Origin: Solibacteraceae bacterium
Lineage (GTDB): Bacteria > Acidobacteriota > Terriglobia > Bryobacterales > Bryobacteraceae
Reading direction: 5' to 3'
Assembly (NCBI GenBank): GCA_021324015.1
Contig: JAJPJX010000120.1
Coordinates: forward strand, 1-35,190
DNA length: 35,190 nt
A model generated the notes under the pieces. The model searched no databases. It worked only from the letters and a program-made list of their open reading frames with translations, and had not been told where the DNA came from. This document shows, in pieces, positions 15,762-23,700 of this stretch; position 1 is the first letter of the stretch, and each line of letters starts with the position of its first letter. The position numbers and the translations under genes are program-made.

Positions 15762-16329
15762 GCCGCTCCTTGCTCAACTCGCGCCGCAGCCAGCTCCTGG
15801 CAATCTTCCAATCCCGCAGGGCCGTCTCCTCCGAGACTTTCAGCACCTCGGCGGTTTCCTTTGCGCTCAGTCCTCCGAAAAAGCGCAATTCCACGACCTG
15901 GCTCTTGCGCGGGTCTATCGCGGCCAAGGCCGTCAGAGCTTCGTCGATCGCGACCAGGTCCGTGCTGGGGTGCCCCACTACGGCCAGCGATTCCGCGAGG
16001 CATAGGGGCGGCACATCGCTCCCGCGTTTCAGCGTCTGCCGGGAGCGGGCCCAATCCACCAGAATGCGCCGCATCATGCGCGCGCACAAAGCGAAGAAGT
16101 GCGCCCGATTCTGCCAGCTTGGGTGCGCGGAATCTAATAGCCGCAGATACGCCTCATGCACCAGGGCAGTGGCTTGCAGCGTGTGTCCCGGCCGTTCCTG
16201 GGCCATGTAACACTGCGCCAGCGCGTGCAGGTGATCGTACACCACGGGCATCAACTGATCGAGCGCGCTTGGATCCCCTCCGCTCCAGGCCTGGAGCAGT
16301 TGCGTAATCCGGTGAGCTGGCGAATCCAT
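15751..16329 (-). CDS. ECF sigma factor paired with the Ser/Thr kinase
   Basis: A 192-residue extracytoplasmic-function sigma factor. Region 2 contains VVYDHLHALAQCYM, TLQATALVHEAYLRLLD and FFALCARMMRRILVDWARSR. Region 4 contains LTALAAIDPRKSQVVELRFFGGLSAKETAEVLKVSEETALRDWK, the helix-turn-helix for -35 binding. This matches the sigma-70-like group frequently next to Ser/Thr kinases in Planctomycetes and Acidobacteria. ATG 16329 is preferred to the upstream GTG at 16377 because a plausible promoter covers the 16377 start, and a G-rich Shine-Dalgarno-like tract precedes the ATG. No anti-sigma gene is present; control is probably through the co-translated kinase (inference). Confidence 0.9.
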   Translation of the reverse strand: MDSPAHRITQLLQAWSGGDPSALDQLMPVVYDHLHALAQCYMAQERPGHTLQATALVHEAYLRLLDSAHPSWQNRAHFFALCARMMRRILVDWARSRQTLKRGSDVPPLCLAESLAVVGHPSTDLVAIDEALTALAAIDPRKSQVVELRFFGGLSAKETAEVLKVSEETALRDWKIARSWLRRELSKERLGI

Positions 16330-16369
16330 GCGCACCCCCCCCGGGGAAGGCGGTATTTGATTAGTGAAG

Positions 16370-16398
16370 ATTATCACATCTGCACCGCGTCTTTCCAG
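16370..16398 (-). promoter_or_regulatory. Possible promoter of the sigma factor/kinase operon
   Basis: Read on the minus strand, CTGGAA (16398-16393) and GATAAT (16375-16370) are separated by 17 bases. This would place the transcript start near 16363, about 34 bases before ATG 16329. It is a pattern match only; an ECF-type autoregulated promoter could also be present. Confidence 0.3.
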
Positions 16399-16517
16399 AG
16401 GCGGGCCAGCAAAATATGCTCGCTGGCTTTACGGTTTTCACCAGAATTTCCCGCTTTTATTGCGAGGCGGCTCCTAGCCGGGCGCCAGAAAGCGTCCGCG
16501 TGCCGCAAGCGCCAATC

Positions 16518-16532
16518 AGGAGAAAAGACTTG
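16518..16532 (+). promoter_or_regulatory. RBS that favours a TTG start for the PQQ-type propeller gene
   Basis: AGGAG (16518-16522) lies seven bases before TTG at 16530. This start places the hydrophobic export segment at about residues 25-48. The upstream in-frame ATG (16416) would add 38 residues of Arg/Pro-rich sequence before the signal. Confidence 0.45.
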
Positions 16533-18329
16533 GACTGCAAACGAGATACGAGCCCCGCGCAACAACAGAGGATCCCTTGCGTTCGCCCGAGCGCGACGCT
16601 GATACCCGCGTCCGTGCTGGCTGGCGCCACGGTACTTGGGTTGCTTCTCGGCACGGCCGGCACACTGGAAGGGCAAACCGTCGCGTCCTGGCCCTTTGCC
16701 GGCCAAAACCTCTCCAATACCCGCTCGGCCGGCAGCGAAAGCATCCTCAGTCCCGCGACCGTAGGCGGACTTACTTTGCGATGGACGTTTAACACCACCG
16801 ACGATGTGTCCGCGACACCCTCCGTGGACGGGACGATCCAGGCCGTTTACTTCCCGGACTGGGGCGGTTATCTGTACAAAGTCGACGCGACGACGGGGCG
16901 GCTGATTTGGTCGCACTCCATGTCGGAATACGGGATGCCGGCAGGCGCGCTCTCTCGAACTACGCCGGCGCTGGCTGGCAACCTTATCATCACTACGGCC
17001 AGTTCGGCACTCGGCCTTCAGGAGCATTACAGCGCTAAAGTGCTGGGGCTGGATGCCGGCACCGGCAGCCTGGTTTGGAGTCAGCAGCCGGATCCCAGCA
17101 TCTACGCTCTCTTGACTGCCTCGCCGGTCGTAGCGAATGGCGTTGTGTATGTGGGCACCTCCTCGGCGGAAGAAGCCCTGTCGACTCCCACGTTTCGCGG
17201 AAGCGTCATCGCTTACGACTTGGCCACCGGGACACAACTGTGGCAAACCTACATGGCGCCGGCCGGCTATACCGGCAACGCAATCTGGTCGAGCACGCCG
17301 GTCGTCGATCTGAAGCGTGGTTCGCTGTACGTGACCACCGGCAACAATTACACCGTGCCGGCCAGCGTGCAGACGTGCGAACAAAACTTTCTCGGTTCTC
17401 CGAAGCTGGTCCTGGCCTGCCAATCGCCTGCTAACTATGTGGATGCGGTGGTCGCTTTGGACCTCGCCACAGGCGCCGTGAAATGGGCCAGGAGGCTCTC
17501 CAGCACGGATGCCTGGTTGGCCCTGTGTGGGATGGGCGTGCCGGGCTGCCCCAAGCCCAAGGGGCCGGACTACGATTTCGGCTCCGGAGCCAACCTCTTT
17601 ACCGCTGTCATCAACGGTCAAGCCACGGATCTCGTGGGCGCCGGGCAGAAGAGCGGCGTCTACTGGGCGCTCGACGCGGATAACGGCGCCGTCGTGTGGT
17701 CGCGGAGAATCGGCCCAGGCGGCATGATCGGCGGCATCCAGTGGGGGACGGCTGTAGATGGGCAGCGCATCTACGCCGCCGAGTCCAACAGCGGCCACGC
17801 GGCTTACGACCTGCCAGGATATCCGGGCTGGACTGGCGGCTCGTGGGCGGCTCTGGATCCCGCCACGGGATCGATCCTCTGGCAGGTGCCCGACCCTGGT
17901 CTCAGTCCCGTGGATCCATCGGTCCCGGCCATGGCGCTAGGTCCGGTCACGGCCGCAAATGGTGTGGTCTATGCCGCCTCGATGTCGGGCATTCTGTATG
18001 CGATGGATGCCTCCACCGGCCAGGTGTTGTGGGCGTACGACACGGGCGCATCGGTTAACGCAGCGCCCGCGATTGTCAACGGGTGGGCCTACTGGGGCTC
18101 CGGCTATCACCACTTCGGGGCCTGGCGAGGCGTCCCCCGTAGGAACTGGAAACACGAAGCTCTTTGCGTTTGCGCTGCCGTAGGCTTCTGTGCTGGTCCT
18201 TGCGGCGAGCCGGAGCCTGCACTAGTCAGTAGTGGAAGCGATACCGCAACTCCACGAAGATCTGGCGCGGATCGGCATAGTGCGTGCCGCCAAAAGTCTC
18301 GCTGTTGTCCAACAGGTAGCGGCGGTTAG
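16530..18329 (+). CDS. Secreted PQQ-type beta-propeller dehydrogenase-like protein, frameshifted near the C-terminus
   Basis: An exported beta-propeller of the PQQ/polyvinyl-alcohol-dehydrogenase-like family: repeated blades of the form YxLDxxTGxxxW, such as YKVDATTGRLIW, VLGLDAGTGSLVW, VIAYDLATGTQLW, VVALDLATGAVKW and YAMDASTGQVLW. A hydrophobic signal segment precedes mature GQTVASWPF. No CxxCH is present, so unlike classical PVA dehydrogenase it lacks a haem domain. As read, the frame runs to TGA at 18329, but after GYHHFG the tail is foreign in character and overlaps the convergent receptor gene. In the neighbouring frame the family-typical ending GTGNTKLFAFALP reaches TAG at 18181-18183. 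One base too many in the GGGG at 18117-18120 explains this. The start is uncertain (TTG 16530 or ATG 16416). Confidence 0.75.
   Translation: MDCKRDTSPAQQQRIPCVRPSATLIPASVLAGATVLGLLLGTAGTLEGQTVASWPFAGQNLSNTRSAGSESILSPATVGGLTLRWTFNTTDDVSATPSVDGTIQAVYFPDWGGYLYKVDATTGRLIWSHSMSEYGMPAGALSRTTPALAGNLIITTASSALGLQEHYSAKVLGLDAGTGSLVWSQQPDPSIYALLTASPVVANGVVYVGTSSAEEALSTPTFRGSVIAYDLATGTQLWQTYMAPAGYTGNAIWSSTPVVDLKRGSLYVTTGNNYTVPASVQTCEQNFLGSPKLVLACQSPANYVDAVVALDLATGAVKWARRLSSTDAWLALCGMGVPGCPKPKGPDYDFGSGANLFTAVINGQATDLVGAGQKSGVYWALDADNGAVVWSRRIGPGGMIGGIQWGTAVDGQRIYAAESNSGHAAYDLPGYPGWTGGSWAALDPATGSILWQVPDPGLSPVDPSVPAMALGPVTAANGVVYAASMSGILYAMDASTGQVLWAYDTGASVNAAPAIVNGWAYWGSGYHHFGAWRGVPRRNWKHEALCVCAAVGFCAGPCGEPEPALVSSGSDTATPRRSGADRHSACRQKSRCCPTGSGG
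18117..18183 (+). other. Frameshift site and displaced true C-terminus of the propeller gene
   Basis: Removing one G from the run at 18117-18120 turns the sequence into FGPGEASPVGTGNTKLFAFALP followed by TAG. The GTGNxKLFAFxL ending is the normal last strand of this propeller family. The uncorrected frame instead gives an Arg/Cys-rich tail that runs 104 bases into the antisense of the TonB receptor gene. Confidence 0.75.
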
Positions 18330-20439
18330 CGGCGTTCAGGGCGTTCAGCGAGACCGACCACGACTCTCCGAAGCTCTTGCCCAGGGACAGATCCGCGGTA
18401 GTGTGGCCTGGCAGGTGGGCGGGTCCGCCATTATCGGCGAAGCCGGAACCGTAGTACACATTGCCGGCGGCCCAGAAGCGCCGCGGCAGGTCCCACTCGC
18501 AACCGGCGTTCAGCGTGTGGCGCTGGTCGTGATCCAGCAGGAAGCCGCCTTCGGGCGGTGAGAAGTCCGTCAGACCGCCGTTGACCGCTCCAAAACCTTC
18601 GGCTCTCAGCAGGGCGTATGCCACGTGGACCTGTCCGCGGCGGAACAGGCGCGGCGAACGCAAGGTGGCTTCCCAGCCGCGGATGCGCGCGCTGTCAATA
18701 GTCACCGGGAAGAAGATGTTCGAGTTCCCCAGCACATTGTGGTCGAAGAAGTTGGTCGCCCGCGTTTGGAAATGATTCAGGTCCAGCGTCCATCCCGCCG
18801 CGGGAATCGTCAGACCCGCTTGATACTCTTCATCGCGCTCGCCGCGCAAGGGAAGAAATCCAAAGCCCTGATCAAGCGCGTATCCGAGCAGCGGGCCGGA
18901 GACCGTATCCAGCGGCGGCGCCTGGTAGTAGCGCCCGTAAAAGCCGTGCAGCACCCAGTGCCAGCGCGGAAGGCGGATGGCGGCGCCGGCGCGCGGGCTG
19001 GCGGCGTTCTCCGCCAGCGCGCCCGAAAAGTGCGTCAGCCGCAGCCCGCCGCTGAGTGTCAGCCACGCGGCCGGCTTGTACTGGTCTTCGAGGAATACGG
19101 CCTCCAGGTGGCCGGAGAGCTTCTGCCGCTGGCTCAAGGAGAGCCCGCTGCCGTCGTTGGCGGTCAAGCCGAAGAGGGTATCGTCGTGCTGGCCGAATCC
19201 GTAGACGCCAGCGCGCGCGTTGTGCCGCCGGCTGACGGCGCTCAGCGTGATCTGCGCCCCCGCATAGGTCGAGGCACGGTTGTCCTCCGGCGCCAGCGGC
19301 GTATCCCCGGCGCCGCCCAGGTAGTGCGCCCGGTTGAAGTGAAAAAACGGCGAAACGTTCAGCAACAGGCCATGCCCGGCGGTGTGCGCCCAGGTGAAAT
19401 TGGTGAAGGCGTCGCTTTCGTCCTCTGTATCCCGGATGCCGTTCGCCTGGTCCTCCGGTGTGTTGGGAATCTGGTAGTAGTCCCGGCGCAGCGAACTGAC
19501 CAGGCGCAACTGGTCGGACGGATCCACGTTGAAGATCAGCGTGCCGAAGCCGCCCAGGCCGCTGGCGCGGTCGTGCAGTACCTCCGGCGTGGGCGTTTCC
19601 AGCCCCAGATCGCTGCGGTTGCCGTTCACGCTGGCGTAGTACGCGAAGCGTTCGGTGTGGCTGCCGAAGCTGATCTGGTCGTTGGTCTGCTGGAAGTTGC
19701 CGTAGCTGGCTACCAGTTCGGCCTCGCGGTTGCGCTCGAATCCGGTGCGCGGAACCATGTTGAACACCGCGTAGGTGCGGTCTCCGTAATCGGCGGAATA
19801 GCCGCCCCGCTGGGCCTCCACATAGTCCGCGTCCTTGGGGTCGAACTGCGGCCCCACGTTGCTGGCGATGTTGGTGTTGGGCACCGGGACGCCGTCCACC
19901 GCCCAGGTCACCTGGTGTCCCCCGCGCACGTGAAGCTGATCGTGGACCAGGAAGGCCCCTGGCACGTAGTGGGTGATCATGGCCAGGCTGTTGGTGCGGT
20001 CGGCGCCGGGAGTGCGCTCGATCTCGCGGCGGCTGACCAGGGTTGTGGGGGCTGTGGAATCCAGGCTGAGCGTCTCGGCCTGTTCGGACACCTCGACGCT
20101 CTGGCGCGAGACCGCCAGTTTCAACTGCACGTGCAGCACCGGAGCGCTGCCTGAAGCCACCACCAGGGACTCTTCCGCCGGGCTGAACGCCTTTCCCGCC
20201 ACCGCCAGCGAATATTCGCCCAGTGGCACGGCCGGAAACTGAAATTCACCGGCTGCGTTGGTCTGCACGGTCCTGGACCAATCCGCCCCGCGCGCTCGCA
20301 GGGTGACTTGCGCTCCCTCGATAGGACGGTGATCCGGGTCGTGCACTACACCACGCACGGTGCCAAAAACGATCGCCATCGCCAGCGCGCAGAAAGCCAG
20401 CGCCGGCGGAGCGATCCGAAAGAATCGTCTACTACACAT
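18226..20439 (-). CDS. TonB-dependent receptor with carboxypeptidase-regulatory-like domain
   Basis: A 737-residue outer-membrane receptor. It has a signal sequence (about 1-26), a carboxypeptidase-regulatory-like domain (about 27-107, GVVHDPDHRPIEGAQVTL to YSLAVAGKAF), then a plug (about 115-230, with QLHVRGGHQVTWAVDGVPV and VEAQRGGYSADYG) and a beta-barrel to the C-terminal aromatic residue (ELRYRFHY, normal for BAM-dependent insertion). At this length it is shorter than the roughly 1,000-residue Oar-like receptors and closer to substrate-importing TonB receptors. ATG 20439 with GGAGGA upstream is preferred to TTG 20442. It lies 52 bases after a Cys-rich small protein gene on the same strand. 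The ligand is unknown; a metal or metal complex is possible given that neighbour (inference). Confidence 0.86.
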   Translation of the reverse strand: MCSRRFFRIAPPALAFCALAMAIVFGTVRGVVHDPDHRPIEGAQVTLRARGADWSRTVQTNAAGEFQFPAVPLGEYSLAVAGKAFSPAEESLVVASGSAPVLHVQLKLAVSRQSVEVSEQAETLSLDSTAPTTLVSRREIERTPGADRTNSLAMITHYVPGAFLVHDQLHVRGGHQVTWAVDGVPVPNTNIASNVGPQFDPKDADYVEAQRGGYSADYGDRTYAVFNMVPRTGFERNREAELVASYGNFQQTNDQISFGSHTERFAYYASVNGNRSDLGLETPTPEVLHDRASGLGGFGTLIFNVDPSDQLRLVSSLRRDYYQIPNTPEDQANGIRDTEDESDAFTNFTWAHTAGHGLLLNVSPFFHFNRAHYLGGAGDTPLAPEDNRASTYAGAQITLSAVSRRHNARAGVYGFGQHDDTLFGLTANDGSGLSLSQRQKLSGHLEAVFLEDQYKPAAWLTLSGGLRLTHFSGALAENAASPRAGAAIRLPRWHWVLHGFYGRYYQAPPLDTVSGPLLGYALDQGFGFLPLRGERDEEYQAGLTIPAAGWTLDLNHFQTRATNFFDHNVLGNSNIFFPVTIDSARIRGWEATLRSPRLFRRGQVHVAYALLRAEGFGAVNGGLTDFSPPEGGFLLDHDQRHTLNAGCEWDLPRRFWAAGNVYYGSGFADNGGPAHLPGHTTADLSLGKSFGESWSVSLNALNAANRRYLLDNSETFGGTHYADPRQIFVELRYRFHY

Positions 20440-20468
20440 CAACCCCTCCTCCCATGCACTGCGAATGA

Positions 20469-20489
20469 GTTTCCGCGAAGCCGGGAAAC
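20469..20489 (-). other. Hairpin in the gap between the Cys-rich gene and the TonB receptor gene
   Basis: GTTTCC (20469-20474) and GGAAAC (20484-20489) form a 6-bp stem with a 9-base loop between the two minus-strand genes. It could tune downstream expression or RNA stability. There is no U-run, so it is not an obvious terminator. Confidence 0.3.
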
Positions 20490-20491
20490 GT

Positions 20492-20872
20492 TCAGCAGGT
20501 GGAGGGAGGAGGGCGTTGGTAGAGTGGCGGCCGGTCCTGGATGGGAACGTCCGCCGGATTGGTGGGGTTGGGCTCGGCGAAAGAGCGTGGCGGCCGGTAG
20601 CCCATGCCGCCCGCGCCGGAAAGCCAGGCGCCGCTCTCCGCGTTCGCCAGCGTGGCCAGTCCGGGACAGTTGCTGCCGCAGGGGGAAGAATCCGTCCAGC
20701 CGGCGGCGTCCCCTGTACGGTGGCAGCAGCAGGAATGTTTCGTCCGGCAGCAGTGCGCCGCCGCGCTTCCCAGTGCGAGTAGCGCCTGCGGCAAAGCCGG
20801 GAGGGTGCACAGAATCAGCAGGACGGCCAGACAGCCGCTGACAAATCGCCGCGATGACGTCCGGGAGGGCAC
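20492..20872 (-). CDS. Small secreted Cys-rich protein upstream of the TonB receptor
   Basis: A 126-residue protein with a convincing Sec signal (RR, then VSGCLAVLLILCTLPALPQALLALG, cleavage near 36-40). The mature start is remarkably Cys/His-rich: HCCRTKHSCCCHR at 40-52, with further Cys at 65, 69 and as the final residue 126. The rest is Pro/Gly-rich and probably disordered. The GTG start at 20872 has no clear Shine-Dalgarno. The Cys/His cluster suggests binding of copper, zinc or another soft metal (inference). Small Cys/His-rich exported proteins accompany some metal-related TonB receptors, and its placement 52 bases before the receptor gene on the same strand supports co-expression. No named family is recognised with confidence. 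Confidence 0.65.
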   Translation of the reverse strand: MPSRTSSRRFVSGCLAVLLILCTLPALPQALLALGSAAAHCCRTKHSCCCHRTGDAAGWTDSSPCGSNCPGLATLANAESGAWLSGAGGMGYRPPRSFAEPNPTNPADVPIQDRPPLYQRPPPSTC

Positions 20873-20951
20873 GCGGAAGGAAAGAGAAACTATCGCCAGT
20901 ATACCATCGCCCGCGTTTTCGGCATGCCAGTGGGGAACCGGGTCGCGACCC

Positions 20952-21758
20952 TTACGGAGCGGCTGTTGGCGGCGTTTTCCCGGCCGCCGCTCTTTCCCCC
21001 GGAACCGCGCCGCCTTGCCCCGAAGCCGTGCCGGGCTGATACCTCACGATGATGGAGACCCGGCGGTTGGAGGCATCGTCGGGTTCTTGCGGTTTGCGCA
21101 GTTGCTGGTCCGCGTAGCCGCGCACCTGGACCACCTGGTTGGCGCCCAGCCCGCTTTCCTGCATCAGGCGCCGCGCGGCGTTGGCCCGGTCGGCGGACAA
21201 CTCCCAATTGGAGTAGGCGCGGTTCGTCGAGAACGGCCGCGCGTCTGTGTGACCCTCAATCAAAACCTGATTCGGCAGCTTGCCGAGTTCGACCGCCAGC
21301 ATCCGCAGCATTTCCCGCCCGGATGCGCTGGGCTGTGCGCTGCCACTCTCAAAGAACGTGCCCACATCGCTCTCCATCAGTTCGATGCGCAGTCCTTCCC
21401 CCGTAACGGTCATCTGTACCTGGTCCCGCAGCTGGGCCAGGTCGGGGGCGCTCTCCATGGCCGACTCGAGTTTGGATTTCAGTTTGTTCATGTCGTCCCT
21501 GCGAATGCCGATCCCCTCGCCCGTGCCGGCCACTCCGGACCCTTGCCCGGAGGCTTTGCCGGAAGGATCCCGGAAGTATCCGGCCACCGCCCGCTTGACC
21601 TGCTCGCCGGTGTTCATCAGCCAGAGCACGATGAACAGGGCCATCATGGCAGTCACGAAATCCGCGTAGGCCACCTTCCAGGCGCCCCCGTGATGCCCGC
21701 CATGCACCACCTTCTTGCGGATTATGATGGGCTGGGTTTCGGGGTTCTGCACGGACAT
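20952..21758 (-). CDS. motB: MotB, peptidoglycan-anchored stator protein
   Basis: A 268-residue protein with a single membrane helix (about 30-48). The proton-carrying Asp33 is visible in YADFVTAMMALFIVLWLM. A plug/linker (about 50-120) and an OmpA/MotB peptidoglycan-binding domain (about 125-245) follow, the latter with IEGHTDARPF and NWELSADRANAARRLM. MotB anchors the MotA channel to the wall and couples ion flow to torque. It starts six bases after the motA stop, a classic motAB operon. A Pro/Ala-rich tail follows the OmpA fold. No flagellar genes are nearby, but motAB loci are often isolated. A non-flagellar ExbBD-like role is less likely because the Asp and OmpA motifs are fully MotB-like. 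Confidence 0.93.
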   Translation of the reverse strand: MSVQNPETQPIIIRKKVVHGGHHGGAWKVAYADFVTAMMALFIVLWLMNTGEQVKRAVAGYFRDPSGKASGQGSGVAGTGEGIGIRRDDMNKLKSKLESAMESAPDLAQLRDQVQMTVTGEGLRIELMESDVGTFFESGSAQPSASGREMLRMLAVELGKLPNQVLIEGHTDARPFSTNRAYSNWELSADRANAARRLMQESGLGANQVVQVRGYADQQLRKPQEPDDASNRRVSIIVRYQPGTASGQGGAVPGERAAAGKTPPTAAP

Positions 21759-21764
21759 GGCGCT

Positions 21765-22604
21765 CTAGGCTCCGCCGCGGCAGGCTTTCTCCAGTTCCTG
21801 GAAACTGGGCCGCAAGTGGCCCGGCACTGCGCGGCGCGCAAATTCAATGCCGATCAGCGGGGGGGCCCCCTTGAGGAACGAACTCACCGCCACCCGCATG
21901 ACATGGAAAAACTGGGCTTCCTCTTCCGCCGCCTTGCCCATCTTCGAAGCCATGGGACCCAGCAGTCCGTAGCACAGCAGGATGCCCAGGAAGGTGCCCA
22001 CCAGCGCGGCGGCTACCTTGTGCCCGATCTGCTCCGGAGGACCGCCTAGGGCGCCCATGGTAATCACCACCCCTAATACCGCAGCCACAATCCCCAGCCC
22101 CGGCAAGGAATCCGCCACCGTCGTGAGCGCTTGGACTGGCTGCTGTGCGTGGTGGTGGTGGACTTCCATGTCCAGTTCCATCATCTGATCCAGATCGAAG
22201 GGGGTGGGGCCCCCCGCCATGGCCATGCGCAGGGTGTCACAGACGAAATCGCGCAGGTGGTGGTCCCATTTCGAGAACAATTCGCTTTTGGCCGGTTCCT
22301 CCACATCCGCCTCAATTCCTGCCAGGCCCTCCTTCCTGGCCTTGTTCATCACCAGATACATTTGATGGAGCGTGTTGAGGTAGTACACCCTGGTAAACCG
22401 GGAGGAGCCGAAGACACTCTTCAAGCCGGCCAGTACGCCCTTGAGGATGCTGGGCGGATTGCCGATCAGGATGGTACCGGCGGCAGCCCCGCCGATGATC
22501 ACCAGTTCGGCTGGCTGCATGAGCACCTTGGGGTTTCCCTGCTCCAGCAGATATCCTCCCAGCACTGCTCCGAAAACGACGAGAATGCCAACAATGCCAA
22601 GCAT
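21765..22604 (-). CDS. motA: MotA, flagellar stator channel subunit
   Basis: A 279-residue inner-membrane protein of the MotA/ExbB group. The four expected hydrophobic helices are visible: about 1-20, 33-52, 150-175 (ADSLPGLGIVAAVLGVVITMG) and 185-205 (VAAALVGTFLGILLCYGLLGP). Between helices 2 and 3 is a large cytoplasmic loop with charged residues that contacts the rotor FliG in known stators. The PGLGIVAAVLG helix contains the conserved Pro of MotA. It sits between the PAS/degenerate-GGDEF gene (gap 6) and motB (gap 6), making a three-gene operon. Na+ versus H+ specificity cannot be assigned safely by eye. Confidence 0.93.
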   Translation of the reverse strand: MLGIVGILVVFGAVLGGYLLEQGNPKVLMQPAELVIIGGAAAGTILIGNPPSILKGVLAGLKSVFGSSRFTRVYYLNTLHQMYLVMNKARKEGLAGIEADVEEPAKSELFSKWDHHLRDFVCDTLRMAMAGGPTPFDLDQMMELDMEVHHHHAQQPVQALTTVADSLPGLGIVAAVLGVVITMGALGGPPEQIGHKVAAALVGTFLGILLCYGLLGPMASKMGKAAEEEAQFFHVMRVAVSSFLKGAPPLIGIEFARRAVPGHLRPSFQELEKACRGGA

Positions 22605-22610
22605 GCGGGT

Positions 22611-23573
22611 TCAGTCCTTGAAAAACGTGGTCTCGGCTTGATCGCCAGGTCGCGCCGGGGCGGGCACCGGCCGGCTCGCGCGGCAGGCGGCACGCAGTTC
22701 CAGCGATTCCAAGGAATCGCCGCGCTCGGTTACGGCGCTGCCCGCGGAGACGTTCACCCGTAACGGATCGCCCCACCATTCCAGGTTGGAAGATTCGACC
22801 AGCACCGCCAGCCGGCGCGCCAGGTCGGCTACTTCCGCCTGCGAGCCGCCGGGGACGATGATGCGGAATTCCGTCCGTCCCCAGCGGGCCAGTGTGTCGC
22901 CGCTCGCCAGGTTGCCGTCCAGCGTGTGCGCGATCAGCATCATTGCGGCCTCCAGGACGCCGCCGCCGTAACGGTGCTCCAGATCCTCGGGCTGTTCCAT
23001 TTGCAGGCGCACCCAACCCATGGGCACCCCGAAGCGCTGCCACTCCGCCATCCGCTGGGCCGCCTGCATTTCGCCATACTGCCGGGTGACCGCGCCGGTG
23101 GAACGGTCCAGGCAGCCGTAGGGTTCCAGCGCCCGCACCGCCGCGCGGCCCGGGGCCACGGCGCTTCGGAACATCTCCACAGCCCCCACAATGGCGCCGG
23201 CTCCATCGTGCAACGCGCGCGCCCGCACGGCCACCGGCAGACAGTGGCCGTTCTTATGGCGCAACGAGACGCTGCACTCTTTTGGCTGGCCGTCCACGAT
23301 CACCGCCGCCAGCGGGCAGTGCTCCCCGCACAGCAGATTGCCTTCCTCGTCCCGGTGCATCAGCAAATCGCTTTGGCATCGGCGACCCACTACCTCGTGC
23401 GCCAGGTATCCGGTGATGCGCTCCGCGGCGGCATTCCAGTACTGGATGCGGCGTTCGCGGTCCACCAGGTAGACGCCGTCGTCGATCTGATCGAGCAGCG
23501 CCCGGTACAGTTCGGCGCCTTGTGGAAGCCGGGGGGCGGCGGAAGGGTGCGGGACTGTGTCCGGGTGGGCCAT
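22611..23573 (-). CDS. PAS protein with degenerate GGDEF domain, first gene of the motAB operon
   Basis: A 320-residue soluble protein. The PAS domain (about 25-140) starts LLDQIDDGVYLVDRERRIQYWNAAAERITGY and contains a Cys-rich insert (CQSDLLMHRDEEGNLLCGEHCPL), typical of PAS domains in some diguanylate cyclases. The C-terminal part (about 160-290) follows the GGDEF fold, but the active-site signature is changed: DTLARWGRTEF replaces the usual RxGGDEF, so cyclase activity is unlikely. It may bind nucleotide or act as a signalling scaffold. ATG 23573 is chosen because GAGGA lies just upstream. Its stop lies six bases before motA, linking environmental sensing to the motor stators (inference). 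Divergent from the glycoside-hydrolase-like cluster. Confidence 0.78.
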   Translation of the reverse strand: MAHPDTVPHPSAAPRLPQGAELYRALLDQIDDGVYLVDRERRIQYWNAAAERITGYLAHEVVGRRCQSDLLMHRDEEGNLLCGEHCPLAAVIVDGQPKECSVSLRHKNGHCLPVAVRARALHDGAGAIVGAVEMFRSAVAPGRAAVRALEPYGCLDRSTGAVTRQYGEMQAAQRMAEWQRFGVPMGWVRLQMEQPEDLEHRYGGGVLEAAMMLIAHTLDGNLASGDTLARWGRTEFRIIVPGGSQAEVADLARRLAVLVESSNLEWWGDPLRVNVSAGSAVTERGDSLESLELRAACRASRPVPAPARPGDQAETTFFKD

Positions 23574-23700
23574 CTCTGTCCTCAATGGGCTTATCGGATG
23601 CGAACACGTGCCTGTTCCGCCCAGCCTCACATGCTCCCTTGCTGGCCCGCAATTTCGCTTCCCCGGCGGTCGGTGGTAAGTTGGTGACCGGCCGATCTGT

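Noticed and set aside
16335-16342. Run of eight C bases just upstream of the sigma-factor ATG as a phase-variation tract
   Set aside because: It lies outside the preferred coding start and is short. It could affect ribosome binding, but there is no evidence of switching.
18625-20154. A 509-codon open frame on the plus strand opposite the TonB receptor
   Set aside because: No signal peptide or domain; the minus-strand receptor has signal, plug and barrel features through the same bases.
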